From assembly GCA_039602395.1 (NCBI GenBank), contig JBCNJP010000006.1, positions 8,524,766 to 8,588,765 on the forward strand: a stretch of 64,000 bases of DNA. The letters run 5' to 3'. A program made the position numbers and the translations under genes. The notes beneath the pieces were generated by a model, which saw only the letters and a program-made list of their open reading frames with translations, had not been told where the DNA came from and made no database searches. Below, piece after piece: positions 45,497-56,640 of the stretch (position 1 is its first letter; the number at the start of each line of letters is the position of its first letter). The DNA is from Deinandra increscens subsp. villosa (Eukaryota > Streptophyta > Magnoliopsida > Asterales > Asteraceae).

Positions 45497-47616
45497 CTTT
45501 CGGTTGATCATTTTTCTTTTGTTTATTTTTGTGTTTTGTTTTTTCTTTTCTTGATACAAAAATCCAAAAATAGAGTTTTGTATTTTAGGGGGAGAAAATC
45601 AGAAAATATAAAAAAAATGGAAAAATGCAAAAAGCATAAAAAAAAGGAAAAATAAAAAATTTGAGAAATTGATCCGACCAAGCGAGAAGTGATATTACAT
45701 CGGCGTGTGTTATCAACCACGGATAAAGTAAAAATGAAAAACTGTAGGTACTTGTTTGGTTAGTTAAATGCATAAGGGTAAATCTGATATATGCTAGTAT
45801 GATATAAACATAACAATTTGTTAGATTAGATTGTGAGGCACATCATGACGAATGCTGTGTGATCTTGGCATTAAATAAAATGAAAAAGCAAAAACAGAAT
45901 AAAAAGAGATGTTCTGGTGTATGCATGTTTTTATTTTGCAAAGATTTAAACTTGTTTGATTTTCTTTATTTTGTCAAACGACCGGCCTTTCTCTGCGTAT
46001 TGAAAGATCGACATGATTGGTGTCCGTTTGACGTTCTGCTTTATTTTCTTTGGTGTTTCGTATAACTCATCGGACTTTCTCTGCGTGTGCATGAGCACCG
46101 ACCTGATTGTTGTTGGGTTATACAATTTCTGCTTTATTTTCTATTTCTTATTTTCCTAAACAATCACACTTTCTCTGCGTGCCTACCGGCCGACCTGATT
46201 GTTGTTTGTTTAGGGTTCTGCTTTATTTTTGCATGAAACACCATGGACGATAAATCTCGGTGGAAATCAAATTCTGTGGAAAATACAAAAATAATGAGAA
46301 TAAGCCAGATTACCAGTATTTCTGATTGTGTGGGCTATCATATTATCAATGCATGCTAAATATATCTTAACGTATCAGAAAGCTATAAAAATTGATCTGC
46401 CCAAACTGAAAAGTTGTATTTGCTGCCAACTTGACTTGCATGCTGATTAAAAATGAAATTAAAGTGTGCCTGATGCACATTAGCTGATATGATCTCGCGT
46501 CTGGATCTTTCTCACAAAAATATTTAAGTTATATTAGGTTTAATTCAGTAATTTTCATTTCATTTCTGTTTGGTCTGTTGTTTGAATACGTAAAAATCAC
46601 AAAAAGATTTTAGGTGTGTTTTAGCATAACTTTGTAAAAATCCAAAAAGATTTTTGGTATGTTTGCAAGTTTACAAAAAAAAAAAAAAAATTGATTCTGT
46701 TTTATTTTTGATCAACCGTTAGTGAAAAATTCAATATTATGCCGGAAACAACCAAACTGACTTGATTTCAGAAATTTCATCAGTAAATTGAATGAAGTTT
46801 GAGAAAATTGATAATTTTTAAACTTTCGAGGTTCAATTTGAAGATTCATCAATTTCAAGGGTTTATTTTGAAATTTTTTTGATATCTCCAAACCTGGAGT
46901 TCGGACGACCGAACGTGAAGTTTGGAGGTCCGAAGTTCATCATCGAACAAGGTTTGGAGATAGCCGAGTGTGGAGTTCGGTGTAACTGTTCGTCCGAACT
47001 TGGAGTTCGGAGGACGTTTGGAGGTCCGAACGTTATGGCCTATAAATTCGCCAATCCTGGAGTTCGGAGGTCATAAGTTACTGTGTCTCCAAACTTGCAC
47101 CAAACGGCTGCCAAAATTTTCAACTTTCTGTTTAGCTCGTTATTGACGGATTTGAGACTGAATCTAGGTAGATAACTTGATTCCGAGCTCAATGCTTGTC
47201 TTCGACTAGACTTTTCATCTGTTAATTGTGGATGTTTTGTTCGAAAACTCGTCCGGTGTGTAATCAGTTTGTAGATCTGGAAATTAACCATCTAAACTTT
47301 GTTTTTAACAATTAAAAGAGGTTCCTATGGGTTTATAATAAAAAACCTACCATGGGTGTTGATTTGTGTAGCCTGTTTTGGTCGTTTTCACTGGATTTCA
47401 AATTCAAACTCTTCGGAGTATTTCAGACTCCGAACCTGGGGTTCGGAGGCTCCGAATGTGGGGTTCGGAGGGGGCTCGGACAAGGTTCGGCGGGTCTATG
47501 AAATTTTGATCAAATGTTGTTCGTTTATACAAACGACAATGATTTACCGAAATCAGTGAGTATATCTGTTAATAACATTGAATTTAATGATTGTTTTCTC
47601 TTATGTGTTTTCAGAT
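45497..47616 (+). other. C2 spacer between pol and ORF3
   Basis: Noncoding. It contains a purine run 'agggggagaaaa' (45588), blocks matching the C1 tail (45980-46230), an A-run near 46673-46690 and the CGAAC cluster (46885-47070, with more at 47425-47495). It ends in a pyrimidine-rich stretch and TTTTCAG just before ATG 47617. Confidence 0.75.
46885..47070 (+). repeat. CGAAC-motif cluster upstream of C2 ORF3
   Basis: Repeated GGAGTTCGGA / TCCGAACTT motifs, including the hairpin CCGAACTTGGAGTTCGG near 46994-47010. A smaller group follows at 47425-47495. It is the motif seen in the X and Y LTRs and in the leaders of C1 and Y. Confidence 0.88.
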
Positions 47617-50292
47617 ATGGCCAACGACCTGAAAATCGGTGACAAACATAACATTTGTGCGCATATCGGTGTTACACGAGGCAAACTTGACAAATTTGGA
47701 GGATCAGGGATTTTTGAGTTTCTAAGGAGGTCCAGAATTCATTATGCCATCACTACACAATGTGATGTGTATCGGGACATTATTCTGGAATTTTGGAGTA
47801 CAGCACGTACAATTACTGATGCTCCTATCAGAATTGTTGCTAATATTCAAGGCAAAGAGGTTGAAGTTAGTGAGGCTGATATTCGTCGGGTATTGAAGTT
47901 AGAATCTGATACAACAACAACACGAATTGAGTTTCCTCATAAAGATAATATGGCGTTCTTGAAGCGGATTTGGTATACTGATGATCCGAGTAAAGAATGG
48001 GTGTACAAATCGTCGCTGAGCGTCCCGTACAAGTATCTGGCGCACGTGTTGTTGGTCTGCTTGGGACATAGGATTTCTGGTCATGATGAAGTCCAGCAGA
48101 TTATTCTATCTCTGATGAATGCGTTAGTAATGAACAGGCCGTATAATGTTTCTGAGATGATCTTTCACTACATGAGAGATAATCTGACACAAAGACAGAA
48201 GAAAGCGGCAATCTATCCCAGATTCCTTCAGATGGTTCTCAATGATCGATATCCAAATTTGATAAAAAATGCTGCCCAAAAAATGGAAATGAAACATATG
48301 ACGGAGGCAAGTGTTGGGGCTCTGGCGTCTTATCAAAAGAAGGCACCAGAGTTTCAGCCGAAACTGAAGCGTTTAATTGGTCATTTAGCCAATGTCAATT
48401 ACGTGGCACCTGCACGGGGTGCACCTCGTCATGAAGATGGTAGTGACTCGGAAGAACTCGATTACAGCTGGATTGAGGAACAGAATCAGATTCCTCAACA
48501 AGGTCGAGTAAAAAGACCTAAAAGACAAGTACCAGTGGTCCAGGAACCAGTGAATCAAGGACATGAACAAGCTGTCTCTCAACCGCCAACTACTGAACCG
48601 GTGGTCTCAGCACAGGAAGTTCCTGTATCTGTCGATGTGACTGAGACACCAGCAGTAAATACCCTGGAAGATGAATCAGATGAAGATGAAGAGAATCTGA
48701 ATGTTGGGGCTGACTCTGAAGACTTCTCTGATACAAACAATCCGTTTGTGAGAGTCTTGATCAACTCAAAGTATGTAAAGCTCAGGAAGGGAAGCGATGA
48801 ACATTTCGCTTACCGAATCAGCAAGAAGAAGAGCAACGATCGTTACAAAGATCGTGTGTATGATGTGGTGGCCTCATTTGAGTCTGATGAAGACTATAAT
48901 CCTGATGCTGATGTGATTTCTGGTAAAGGTAAACAGCAATTTACTGGTCCTTCAACAAAAAGAAGGCAAAAGTTGATTGCCGGAGGAAGAACTAAGAAGA
49001 GAAAAGGAGTACAACAGTTCATTCTGCAACCTCGTTCCGGAGTCGCTTCTTCAGCAACTCCTGCTATGTCTATGCCTGAAGTGTCTACTACTGTTCAGAC
49101 TTTAGTGTCTGATGTTCAGGCTGACTTCTTGCAAGATCTGATGAATGCAAATAGATCGACAACTGTTAGTACATCACCTTCAGCAAGTGCTGGTGCGTAG
49201 TTTGTGAATCAGCCAGTGGGATCTACACCCACAAATCCGGTGTTTTCAACTGTAACTGCTACTGCTTCAGCCAGTGTGAGAGTCTTGATCAACTCAAAGT
49301 ATGTAAAGCTCAGGAAGGGAAGCGATGAACATTTCGCTTACCGAATCAGCAAGAAGAAGAGCAACGATCGTTACAAAGATCGTGTGTATGATGTGGTGGC
49401 CTCATCTAAGTCTGATGAAGACTATAATCCTGATGCTGATGTGATTTCTGGTAAAGGTAAACAGCAATTTACCGGTCCTTCAACAAAAAGAAGGCAGAAG
49501 TCGATTGCCGGAGGAAGAACTAAGAAGAGAAAAGGAGTACAACAGTTCATTCTGCAACCTCGTTCCGGAGTCTCTTCTTCAGCAACTCCTGCTATGTCTA
49601 TGCCTGAAGTGTCTACTACTGTTCAGACTTTAGTGTCTGATGTTCAGGCTGACTTCTTGCAAGATCTGATGAATGCAAATAGATCGACAACTGTTAGCAC
49701 ATCACCTTCAGCAAGTGCTGGTGCGCAGTTTGTGAATCAGCCAGTGGGATCTACACCCACAAATCCGGTGTTTTCAACTGTAACTGCTACTGCTTCAGCA
49801 CATTCAACACCTGATGTGAATTTCAACTTCGAACAAGGTTCAGTTTCTTTCTCTCAAGCCAGTATTTTTCAAAGCGCGCTAAACGACCAACAATCTCAGA
49901 TCGATGCCTTGAAAGCTAAGCCTGAAGAACAAGAGAAGATGATTACTGTGCCGCGGTTAAATAATGATGATTTGAAGGATGAGAATCAAATTCTAAGTCA
50001 GCGGATCACAACTTTGCAGAGTCGTGACGTAGCCAAAGATCAAGAAATTATGAGATTAAATAGGGCTAGTCAGACTCAGTCTAAGATGCTTCTTGAAATG
50101 GGTGAGCAGATTAAATTCTTGATGGAGAAGTTTAAAGCTCAGGGGGAGACTGGAGACGGCTCGGGTTGTTCTGAAGATTCGATGCGAGTTCTGAACGATG
50201 ATCCTGATCAAGATGATTCTCAGGGGAACGTTGGTGGAGGACCAGGCCCATCTGGAATCACGGGTTCGGGTGCTGGGACATCTACTTCCTAG
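47617..50292 (+). pseudogene. C2 post-pol ORF3 with internal duplication
   Basis: ATG 47617 (MANDLKIGDKHN...) follows a splice-acceptor-like TTTTCAG. The N-terminal half (about 250 residues) is helical and conserved with C3 ORF3 (LRRSRIHYAIT, LEFW, LAHVLLVCLG, PRFLQMVLNDRYPNL). It is followed by an acidic stretch (DESDEDEENLNVGADSED), a basic nuclear-signal-like segment (KRRQKLIAGGRTKKRKG), Ser/Thr-rich sequence and a C-terminal coiled coil (about 49880-50130). A 528-bp in-frame tandem duplication spans 48748-49803; its first copy has a TAG at 49198 where the second has CAG. No signal peptide or membrane segment. Function unknown; a nuclear or regulatory role fits better than envelope (inference). 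Confidence 0.82.
48748..49803 (+). repeat. 528-bp tandem duplication inside ORF3
   Basis: Unit 1 is 48748-49275 and unit 2 is 49276-49803, both starting GTGAGAGTCTTGATC. They differ at only a handful of sites, including TAG versus CAG at the end of the Ser/Ala-rich segment. 528 is a multiple of three, so the frame is kept. Confidence 0.95.
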
Positions 50293-50316
50293 GGGGAGAA
50301 AGACTCACGAGTTGCT

Positions 50317-51389
50317 ATGGCGATCACCTCAATTTCATCTAATCAAGCTGCAACGAGTATGAGTGATTTTGCAAAAATGTTGTAGACACTCGAAGAAGGT
50401 GAGTTTATGGGTGATTTGACGGCTGAAGAGTTTCAAAGAGTTTTTGATCTAATTGACGAAGAGATGAGAAAAGCATCTGAGAAAGTTCCAGAGAAATATG
50501 AAGATCCTGAACCAAAGTCTGATGAAGACGAAGAGGGTATTTTTGAAGAGGAGATTGAGATTGAGGATATCACAGAAGAGGAATATCCAGATTTGTACTC
50601 CAACTTCAACAATAATCAATCTGGTGATGAGTTCGTGGTATTTCCGAAGGAAAAAGATGCTGAGGTTGAGGAAAGATTGAGAAAGAAAGAAGCAGAAAAA
50701 CCTGAAGACCCAATGGTTAAGGAGGCTAAAGTTCAGAAACAGCGTCAGACATTTGACGAGTTCATGAAAGCTTTTCATGCTAACTATGTTCTGCCTCCGA
50801 AGCCAGTCAAACAAAGAGCGTTCTTCAAATTCAAGGGTCAAGTTTCAGGTGAAATAATTAGTTGGATGTATGCTTCGAGCTTGAAGTGCTACGGATTAAA
50901 CATGAACAGGGAATCCAGTACTTCAAGTGTGCCAAAGATTTTAGCAGTTTTCCTATCTGGGATATTCGTGAGCTGACCAGAAAGCCATTTTGCTGTTATG
51001 GCGATGATGCGTTGGGTATGCACTTTAAGAAGACACTTGAGAGGGAATGTCGAGAAGGATTTCAGTTTTTGGATCCTCAAAAACCAAAACGACGTCGATC
51101 CCGAACAAGAGTCTACGCAAGAACATGCAAGAAACTGATAATCTTGGTGTTTCCGAAGAAACCAGATGTAATGAAGAAGATTCCTTTGATGAAAATGAAG
51201 CTTGATTTCATCAAGGATCTGAGATGGTGGTACTACAATGAAAGAACGGGTGAAGCAGTTATTGTGTTGAAGGAAAACAACCAAGTTGTGAAGATTTACG
51301 ATCCTATATGGCTAATCAACTTGTGGAAGGCTGATATAGACGAGCTTTATCACAATCCGATCTTGTATCATCCTGATTACATGGAGTAA
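50317..51389 (+). pseudogene. C2 post-pol ORF4
   Basis: ATG 50317 (MAITSISSNQAA...) with a TAG at 50383 in the position of a likely Gln codon. The frame then continues GEFMGDLTAEEFQRVFDLIDEEM. An acidic region follows, then KEKDAEVEERLRKKEAEK. A frameshift near 50862 leads to LEVLRIKHEQGIQYFKCAKDF, WDIRELTRKPF and a Lys/Arg-rich run (PKRRRSRTRV). The end, WYYNERTGEAVIVLK...IYDPIWLINLWKADI, stops at 51389. I recognise no enzyme. Similar modules follow pol in large copia elements. It starts 25 bp after ORF3 ends, after a 'gggggagaaag' purine run. Confidence 0.65.
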
Positions 51390-51536
51390 GCGCTGAAGTT
51401 CCAAAGGGTGATACGGGTTTGTTTTGCATTCGATATCTATGCTGGAAATAACCATGATTTGGTCAGGAAGGATGATGGGGTTGCTGCAGGTGTTCAAGGC
51501 TGAGAAGAATGGTCCAGCTGTTGCCAAGGGGGAGTT

Positions 51537-51878
51537 TGTTGATACACGATATGGCAATGAGCTGGATCAGACAAAGACACGAAGATTTCAAGACTTAAGT
51601 TCTGGTGGCCGAACTCCTGCCAACCTTGGCCGAACCTCAAGTTCGGACAAGCTTAGGAGTTCGGACATCCGTAGGTCTATATATAGTTTTTGTGTGTGTC
51701 TTTGTAACTAGTTTTTTTTAGAGTTGAGCGAACTTCTGTGTGAGAGTGCGTGTTTGTACTCTGATTCTCTAATTATCAAGTATTAATGAGAGATTGAGTT
51801 TATTTACATTGTTTTGTTTGCATTCTCATATACACGATTGTTATCGAACCAGACCGATCCCACGCTTAGGCGTTTTCA
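51537..51878 (+). repeat. Y LTR, right copy, direct orientation
   Basis: 342 bp, TGTTGATACACG...GCGTTTTCA, preceded by the purine tract AAGGGGGAGTT, so it is the 3' LTR of the + strand C2 body. TATATATAG at 51678-51686 with the CCGAAC cluster just upstream (51607-51665). Confidence 0.93.
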
Positions 51879-51879
51879 T

Positions 51880-52272
51880 TGAAAAAGCATACACGGATCA
51901 ATTCTATGATAGATAATATCGAGACGGAAGTTTTGTCATTGATTCATGTCAAATGATTACATAAACCGAAGGAGTATACAAGAATTAAGCTCCGGGGGAG
52001 GTTGGACAGAACCTCCCCTCTCAACACAGACACTGGACAAAAACTTACAAAGAAATACAAAGACGAAACTATTTATACTTCTTAATTATGTCCGAACTGG
52101 GCACCTCCGAACCCTGTCCGAACTCCCTCCGAACTTGGAGTTCGGCCATCAAGGTTCGGCCAACTCCGAACCTAGAGTTCGGCTGGGTTTCGGACCTCAG
52201 TTCATGTCTCCGACAAATCAGTCTGTTTGACAATTCGAACAGTAACGGCCACACAAGGTTCATGCATCAACA
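51880..52272 (-). repeat. X LTR, right copy
   Basis: 393 bp, close match to 38339-38731 with scattered differences (for example near 51910-51930). TATA box at about 52069-52078 and the motif cluster at 52090-52205. Its U5 end touches the U5 end of the Y LTR with one base between. Confidence 0.92.
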
Positions 52273-52277
52273 CGTTG

Positions 52278-52826
52278 GTGATGTAAATCGACATAAAACT
52301 CATGTTAATTAAATTTTGGCAATTGGTTCACCTATGAGGACTAGAAAAACTATTTTTGTGAGAACAAGTTTCATAGTCAAAAGCATATATGTAATCTAAT
52401 ATTATTTCTGATGTGTATAAAAATTAGTAAAGATAAATAAAAGACCGCCTATGCTCCCCCTTTGAACAACTTATATTTGTAATCAAAGACATTTAAGAGA
52501 AGACATATTCATTATTATAATTAGTGTGCATTAATTGATTAAATATCAAATTAAGTTTTTATCATACAGTGAATATGCAAGTATTATTTATACATATATA
52601 TAGAATGCCTTCTTCATATTGATAAAGTAATACTGTTGAAGTGTTTCTTGGTTATACAGGCTTTAGTTATCTTATGTTATTTTGATTTAATTCTTACTTT
52701 TTTCTTTTTGTGTGTGTTGTATTTTGTTGCAGTTTTGTTATCTTTCTGCAGCTATATCTGTGCAGGTTAGTTTCCTACCTAGTATCATCTTTTTTAGTAC
52801 TATATCTATCTCTTTGTTAGAGCATG
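52278..52826. other. AT-rich spacer, nothing recognised
   Basis: Lies between the X target duplication and the first base of the G2 LTR. No coding signal. Confidence 0.55.
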
Positions 52827-55454
52827 TGACAATCCGGCCTTTCGGATGGGACCCGAGCCTTAGAAACGGATAAAATTTGATAAAACCGGCAAACCGGGAG
52901 TCGCGTATATAGACGTAGTATATCAATTAAGGTATTAGAAGAGTCTAGTAGCCTTAAAACACTTCACAAATATCACACACAAGTTGCGTCTCGAAACATT
53001 GGTGATTAATTGAAAATCGGTGAATATTGTGAATTATGTGAAAACCGGTATGTGAATTTAATTGCTTAATTGAATATTGTTATATGGCATGTTGATACTT
53101 TTTATTGGATTTGATGTGATAAAAATGATGGTGAATTGAAAATGGGAGAAAACGTAAAATACCGTGACTAAAAACATGAAAAACTGACAAAATGGATTAC
53201 GGTCAACAATAGTCAAAAGGGCTGCCAGAAGGGAGGTTCTAGGCGTATGGCTTAGAACTATTGAGGCTTCAAGCGATACGCTTGGAACCCAGTTTTCAGC
53301 AAACCCTAATTTTTCCACTATTTAAGCATCATTAGCCACCCCCCAATCACTCTCATCATCTCTAAATAACTCCACAACCCCATTTACGTCTCTTATCATC
53401 TTCATACTCATTCACCATCAAGATTTAAGCTTTCCTTCAAGATTCTAGCCCTGATTGCATCCTTTCTCATCCTATAACATTCGGTATGTGTTTTCTTATG
53501 TTTGCTTGTGTTAAATATGTCAAAATTCATGCTTTATGTTAGGTTTAGATCTGATCTATGTTGTTATGATGATATCAAGTGTAGATCTAGTGTTAGGAAT
53601 GATAAAGATTGTATCTTTGAATAAAAAACATGGCTCTTATGCATGATATGATGATATGAGCTAGATCTAGGGTTTTTCATGGAAAATCATGCATGCATGT
53701 GGATAAAGGTTGATGATTTGTGCTAGATCTATGTTGTGATGACACGATAATGATAGATCTAGGGTTGATGATGTATAAAGTTGTTGACTTTGTGTAAGAT
53801 CCATGATGAAAACTTGATTTCGGTTGCCATGCATGCAAGATCTTGAATAAAGGCATATGATTTGTGTTAGATCTACTATGTGAATATGCAATCTAGGTTA
53901 TTTGATGTATGATGAAGTATAAAGTTGTAAACTTAATGATCAATAGCATGTGATTAATTTGTAAAATTATTTACATAAAAATATGGTGAAAATGGCCAAT
54001 TAGGGCAAGTTAGCTTCTATGCATGTGGCTAGGAATTTATGATATGGTTTGATATATGCTAAATGATGATCTATGTGACTTGAATGAGATGATGATGTTG
54101 TGTAAACATGGATTTAGCCTACATGTGATAAATATATACTTATCGGTAAATAAATAGATTGGGGAAATGCATGAATATGGGCATGAGATTACTTGGCTAG
54201 GTGTTTGCATGAGACAAGTCAAATAAATTATGAGTTATACGAGTGTACAAGTCCTAAGTCTCCTACCTCGGTGGGAATGACAAAACTTTGTACGATTGCC
54301 CCATCGATCGTACATCGTATACGCGGGATACTGTCATAAGTAATTATTTCACGTTATGTTTATCATTGTACAATGTGTTGTATATGTTATATACGTGTTA
54401 GGATACATATTAGAAAACCTAAATCAATCACCAATGTGTATTCGAGTCAACTTATCTATTGTCCACGCGTTGTCAGGACGGTTGGTCAACACAGTCAACA
54501 CTCACACTGTTATGTGTCATAGGTGAAGTCTAAGAGGATTCATTGCTATCAGTTGGTTGGTTACCGGGAATACTAAATTTGCACCCTAAGGTGAGTCTAT
54601 GGCCCCTACCCTTTTACTGTTTTCAAAACTCAGGGGGAGAAGACATGCGGTAACTTTTCTTGTAAAACTGTACTGAATTATTATACCATCTGTGGACCGT
54701 AGTGATTTGTATATTGCCATTGAAGTCCTTTAGTACGTACCAGTTAATATCTCGGATAACAAGGAAATATTTAGTAGATCTACTGGGTCTGATGAACCCT
54801 GCTCGAGTTAGTCACTCTAGCTCCTGCTTGCCCTTCGCGGGAGAGGAACGGGTATTATATTGTCCTATTGGAGTCATGACGGCAATGCATGACGTAAAGT
54901 TAAAAGTGTTGGATTGTAAGTCCGCTCTGGGGACATGATTACTGGGTGTCACAATCTTGTAGACTAGCTATCTACCGGTATAATGAATCAACTGTAATGT
55001 ATGAATGGGTAGGTCTATGGGAGACTACCTGCTTTTAACCGGATTGAAATGTGAAATGTTTATTTGTAAAACCTGTGAACTCACCAACCTTGTGTTGACA
55101 CTTTTTAGCATGTTTCTTCTCAGGTCCTTAGGAGCACGCTAAGGATCACGTTTAGGAATGATGGTTCATTCCTAACTCTGCATGTTTGCTTAAACATTCA
55201 ACTATTGGGCGCCGTGTGCGCGTTAAATTCTATAACTTAACTATGCTTGTTTTACGCTTTCGCAAATGGTTTTTCTGAACCTATTAAACGCCTCTGCACT
55301 GATGTTTTGATGAATGTTATAACCTTTAAAACTCTAAACTTTTAAACGGTTTACGTATGCATATAGTATGTTCGGTGTGTCTGGTGACTCAGATCCTGTC
55401 ATGTCACGCCTCCATATCGGTGGTGCCCCGAGGGCAGATTTTTGTGGTGTGTCA
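52827..55454 (+). repeat. G2 5' LTR
   Basis: 2,628 bp, from TGACAATCCGG to GTGTGTCA, with short inverted ends TGACA/TGTCA. A TATA-like CTATTTAAG (53318-53326) lies about 35 bp after a small palindrome group: GCGTAT (53243) with ATACGC (53276), and AAGCGATACGCTT (53271-53283). Repeated 'gatctag' and 'tagatct' phrases follow at 53540-53900. No second LTR is in the window. Confidence 0.8.
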
Positions 55455-55457
55455 GAT

Positions 55458-55470
55458 TGGTATCAGAGCC
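55458..55470 (+). promoter_or_regulatory. G2 primer binding site (tRNA-iMet)
   Basis: TGGTATCAGAGCC three bases after the LTR end. Confidence 0.92.
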
Positions 55471-56640
55471 ATCTGCCATAGAGAACTTAGGACTTACATT
55501 AGGTCCAACTATGACTAGAGTCGGGTAGACACACACGTAGACGCACATATACGCGATTGGCGTCTTTTGAAATATATTATGAATATTATATGTATATGTA
55601 AAAGATTATATGTATATACGTGTTTGATATCTTTGGAAACATTTCACTCTCACATCTCTCTCACATCTAATCCCTGCGACGCTTTGATGGATTAACGGGT
55701 TGGTTAATCATAAAGTAGCCACCTATCGGAAGTATACATGGAGGGTATACTATGGACATAACATCTACTTCATTGTCGTCGGTTGGAGCATTGTCTGCAA
55801 GCAAGGGGAAGAGACCCCGGGAGAAGTAGTGACGAGGAGTCATTCGATGCAAACGAGATCATTGAGTTGTTTCACGTTCAGAACTTTCGAGACCCTATGA
55901 ATTAGGGAATAGTCTTGGAGACATGTACGTCAGCTGGTCGCAGTGCAGAGCATTCTTTTCTCCACGTCTAATGATCATACTGCTAGAGAGTTGGAAACAT
56001 TTAGTGTGTCATACTGCATCCACATCTGTATTGTGAGACTCAGATGATTGTCACGTTAGTAGCAGCCTTAGGCACTACGCAACGAACTCTGAGTAATGCT
56101 TTGGAGGGCATTACGCGATTGCGGTAAAAAACAGCAGTATTCGGATAAGCTAATCGAGTTATCGAGACGTAGCCTGGATCGGGCAGATCTGGTGCCTAGC
56201 AAATTGGTGGATCATGTGCAGACGTGTAGGAACGTGGCGATTATTTCGAAAGGGCCGACAACTTGTAGCTTACGTTAGAGTAACTGACTAGGAAAACTTG
56301 GCAGAGAATCCCAAGAGGGGAAGGTCTTGAGAATCTTCTAGCAAGGGTTCAGCTAAGGAATTGGAGTGCGATGCAAAGTCTATTGTCTTCGATTATCTTC
56401 AAATATCTGCTTATTCTGTTCTAGGTGGTGCAAGTTGTCGGAAGTTGTTTCCTTATCTAGTTTGGCCATAAAAATTTAGACATCTGCTTAAATGAATGAA
56501 ATTGCAAACCAGTTGTGACTTTATTTTATTTGAAGTGATTCTTAAAATTTGTTATGTGCTGTTTTTGCCATTTGATCGATTGTCATATGCTCAAATGATA
56601 AATACCGGGATATTAATCATTTCTGTGCATTACAGTGATA
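55471..56640 (+). other. G2 leader
   Basis: About 1.2 kb between PBS and gag, without a convincing reading frame. Confidence 0.6.

Larger units (their letters stand above)
38339..52272. mobile_element. Composite copia block: X LTRs enclosing the inverted-LTR Y element C2
   Basis: Outer X LTRs at 38339-38731 and 51880-52272 share orientation (minus) and are flanked by CATTG (38334-38338) and CGTTG (52273-52277), a 5-bp duplication with one transition. Inside lie two Y-family LTRs facing opposite ways (40283-40637 minus, 51537-51878 plus). Between them is a + strand gag fragment, pol, ORF3 and ORF4. X keeps a purine tract next to its 3' LTR (38732-38745), but its 5' LTR abuts the Y LTR directly with no PBS. 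The block is therefore rearranged. Confidence 0.8.

Noticed and set aside
47617..51389. ORF3/ORF4 as a viral envelope gene
   Set aside because: No signal peptide, membrane span or fusion-peptide-like segment is visible; basic and coiled-coil features point elsewhere.
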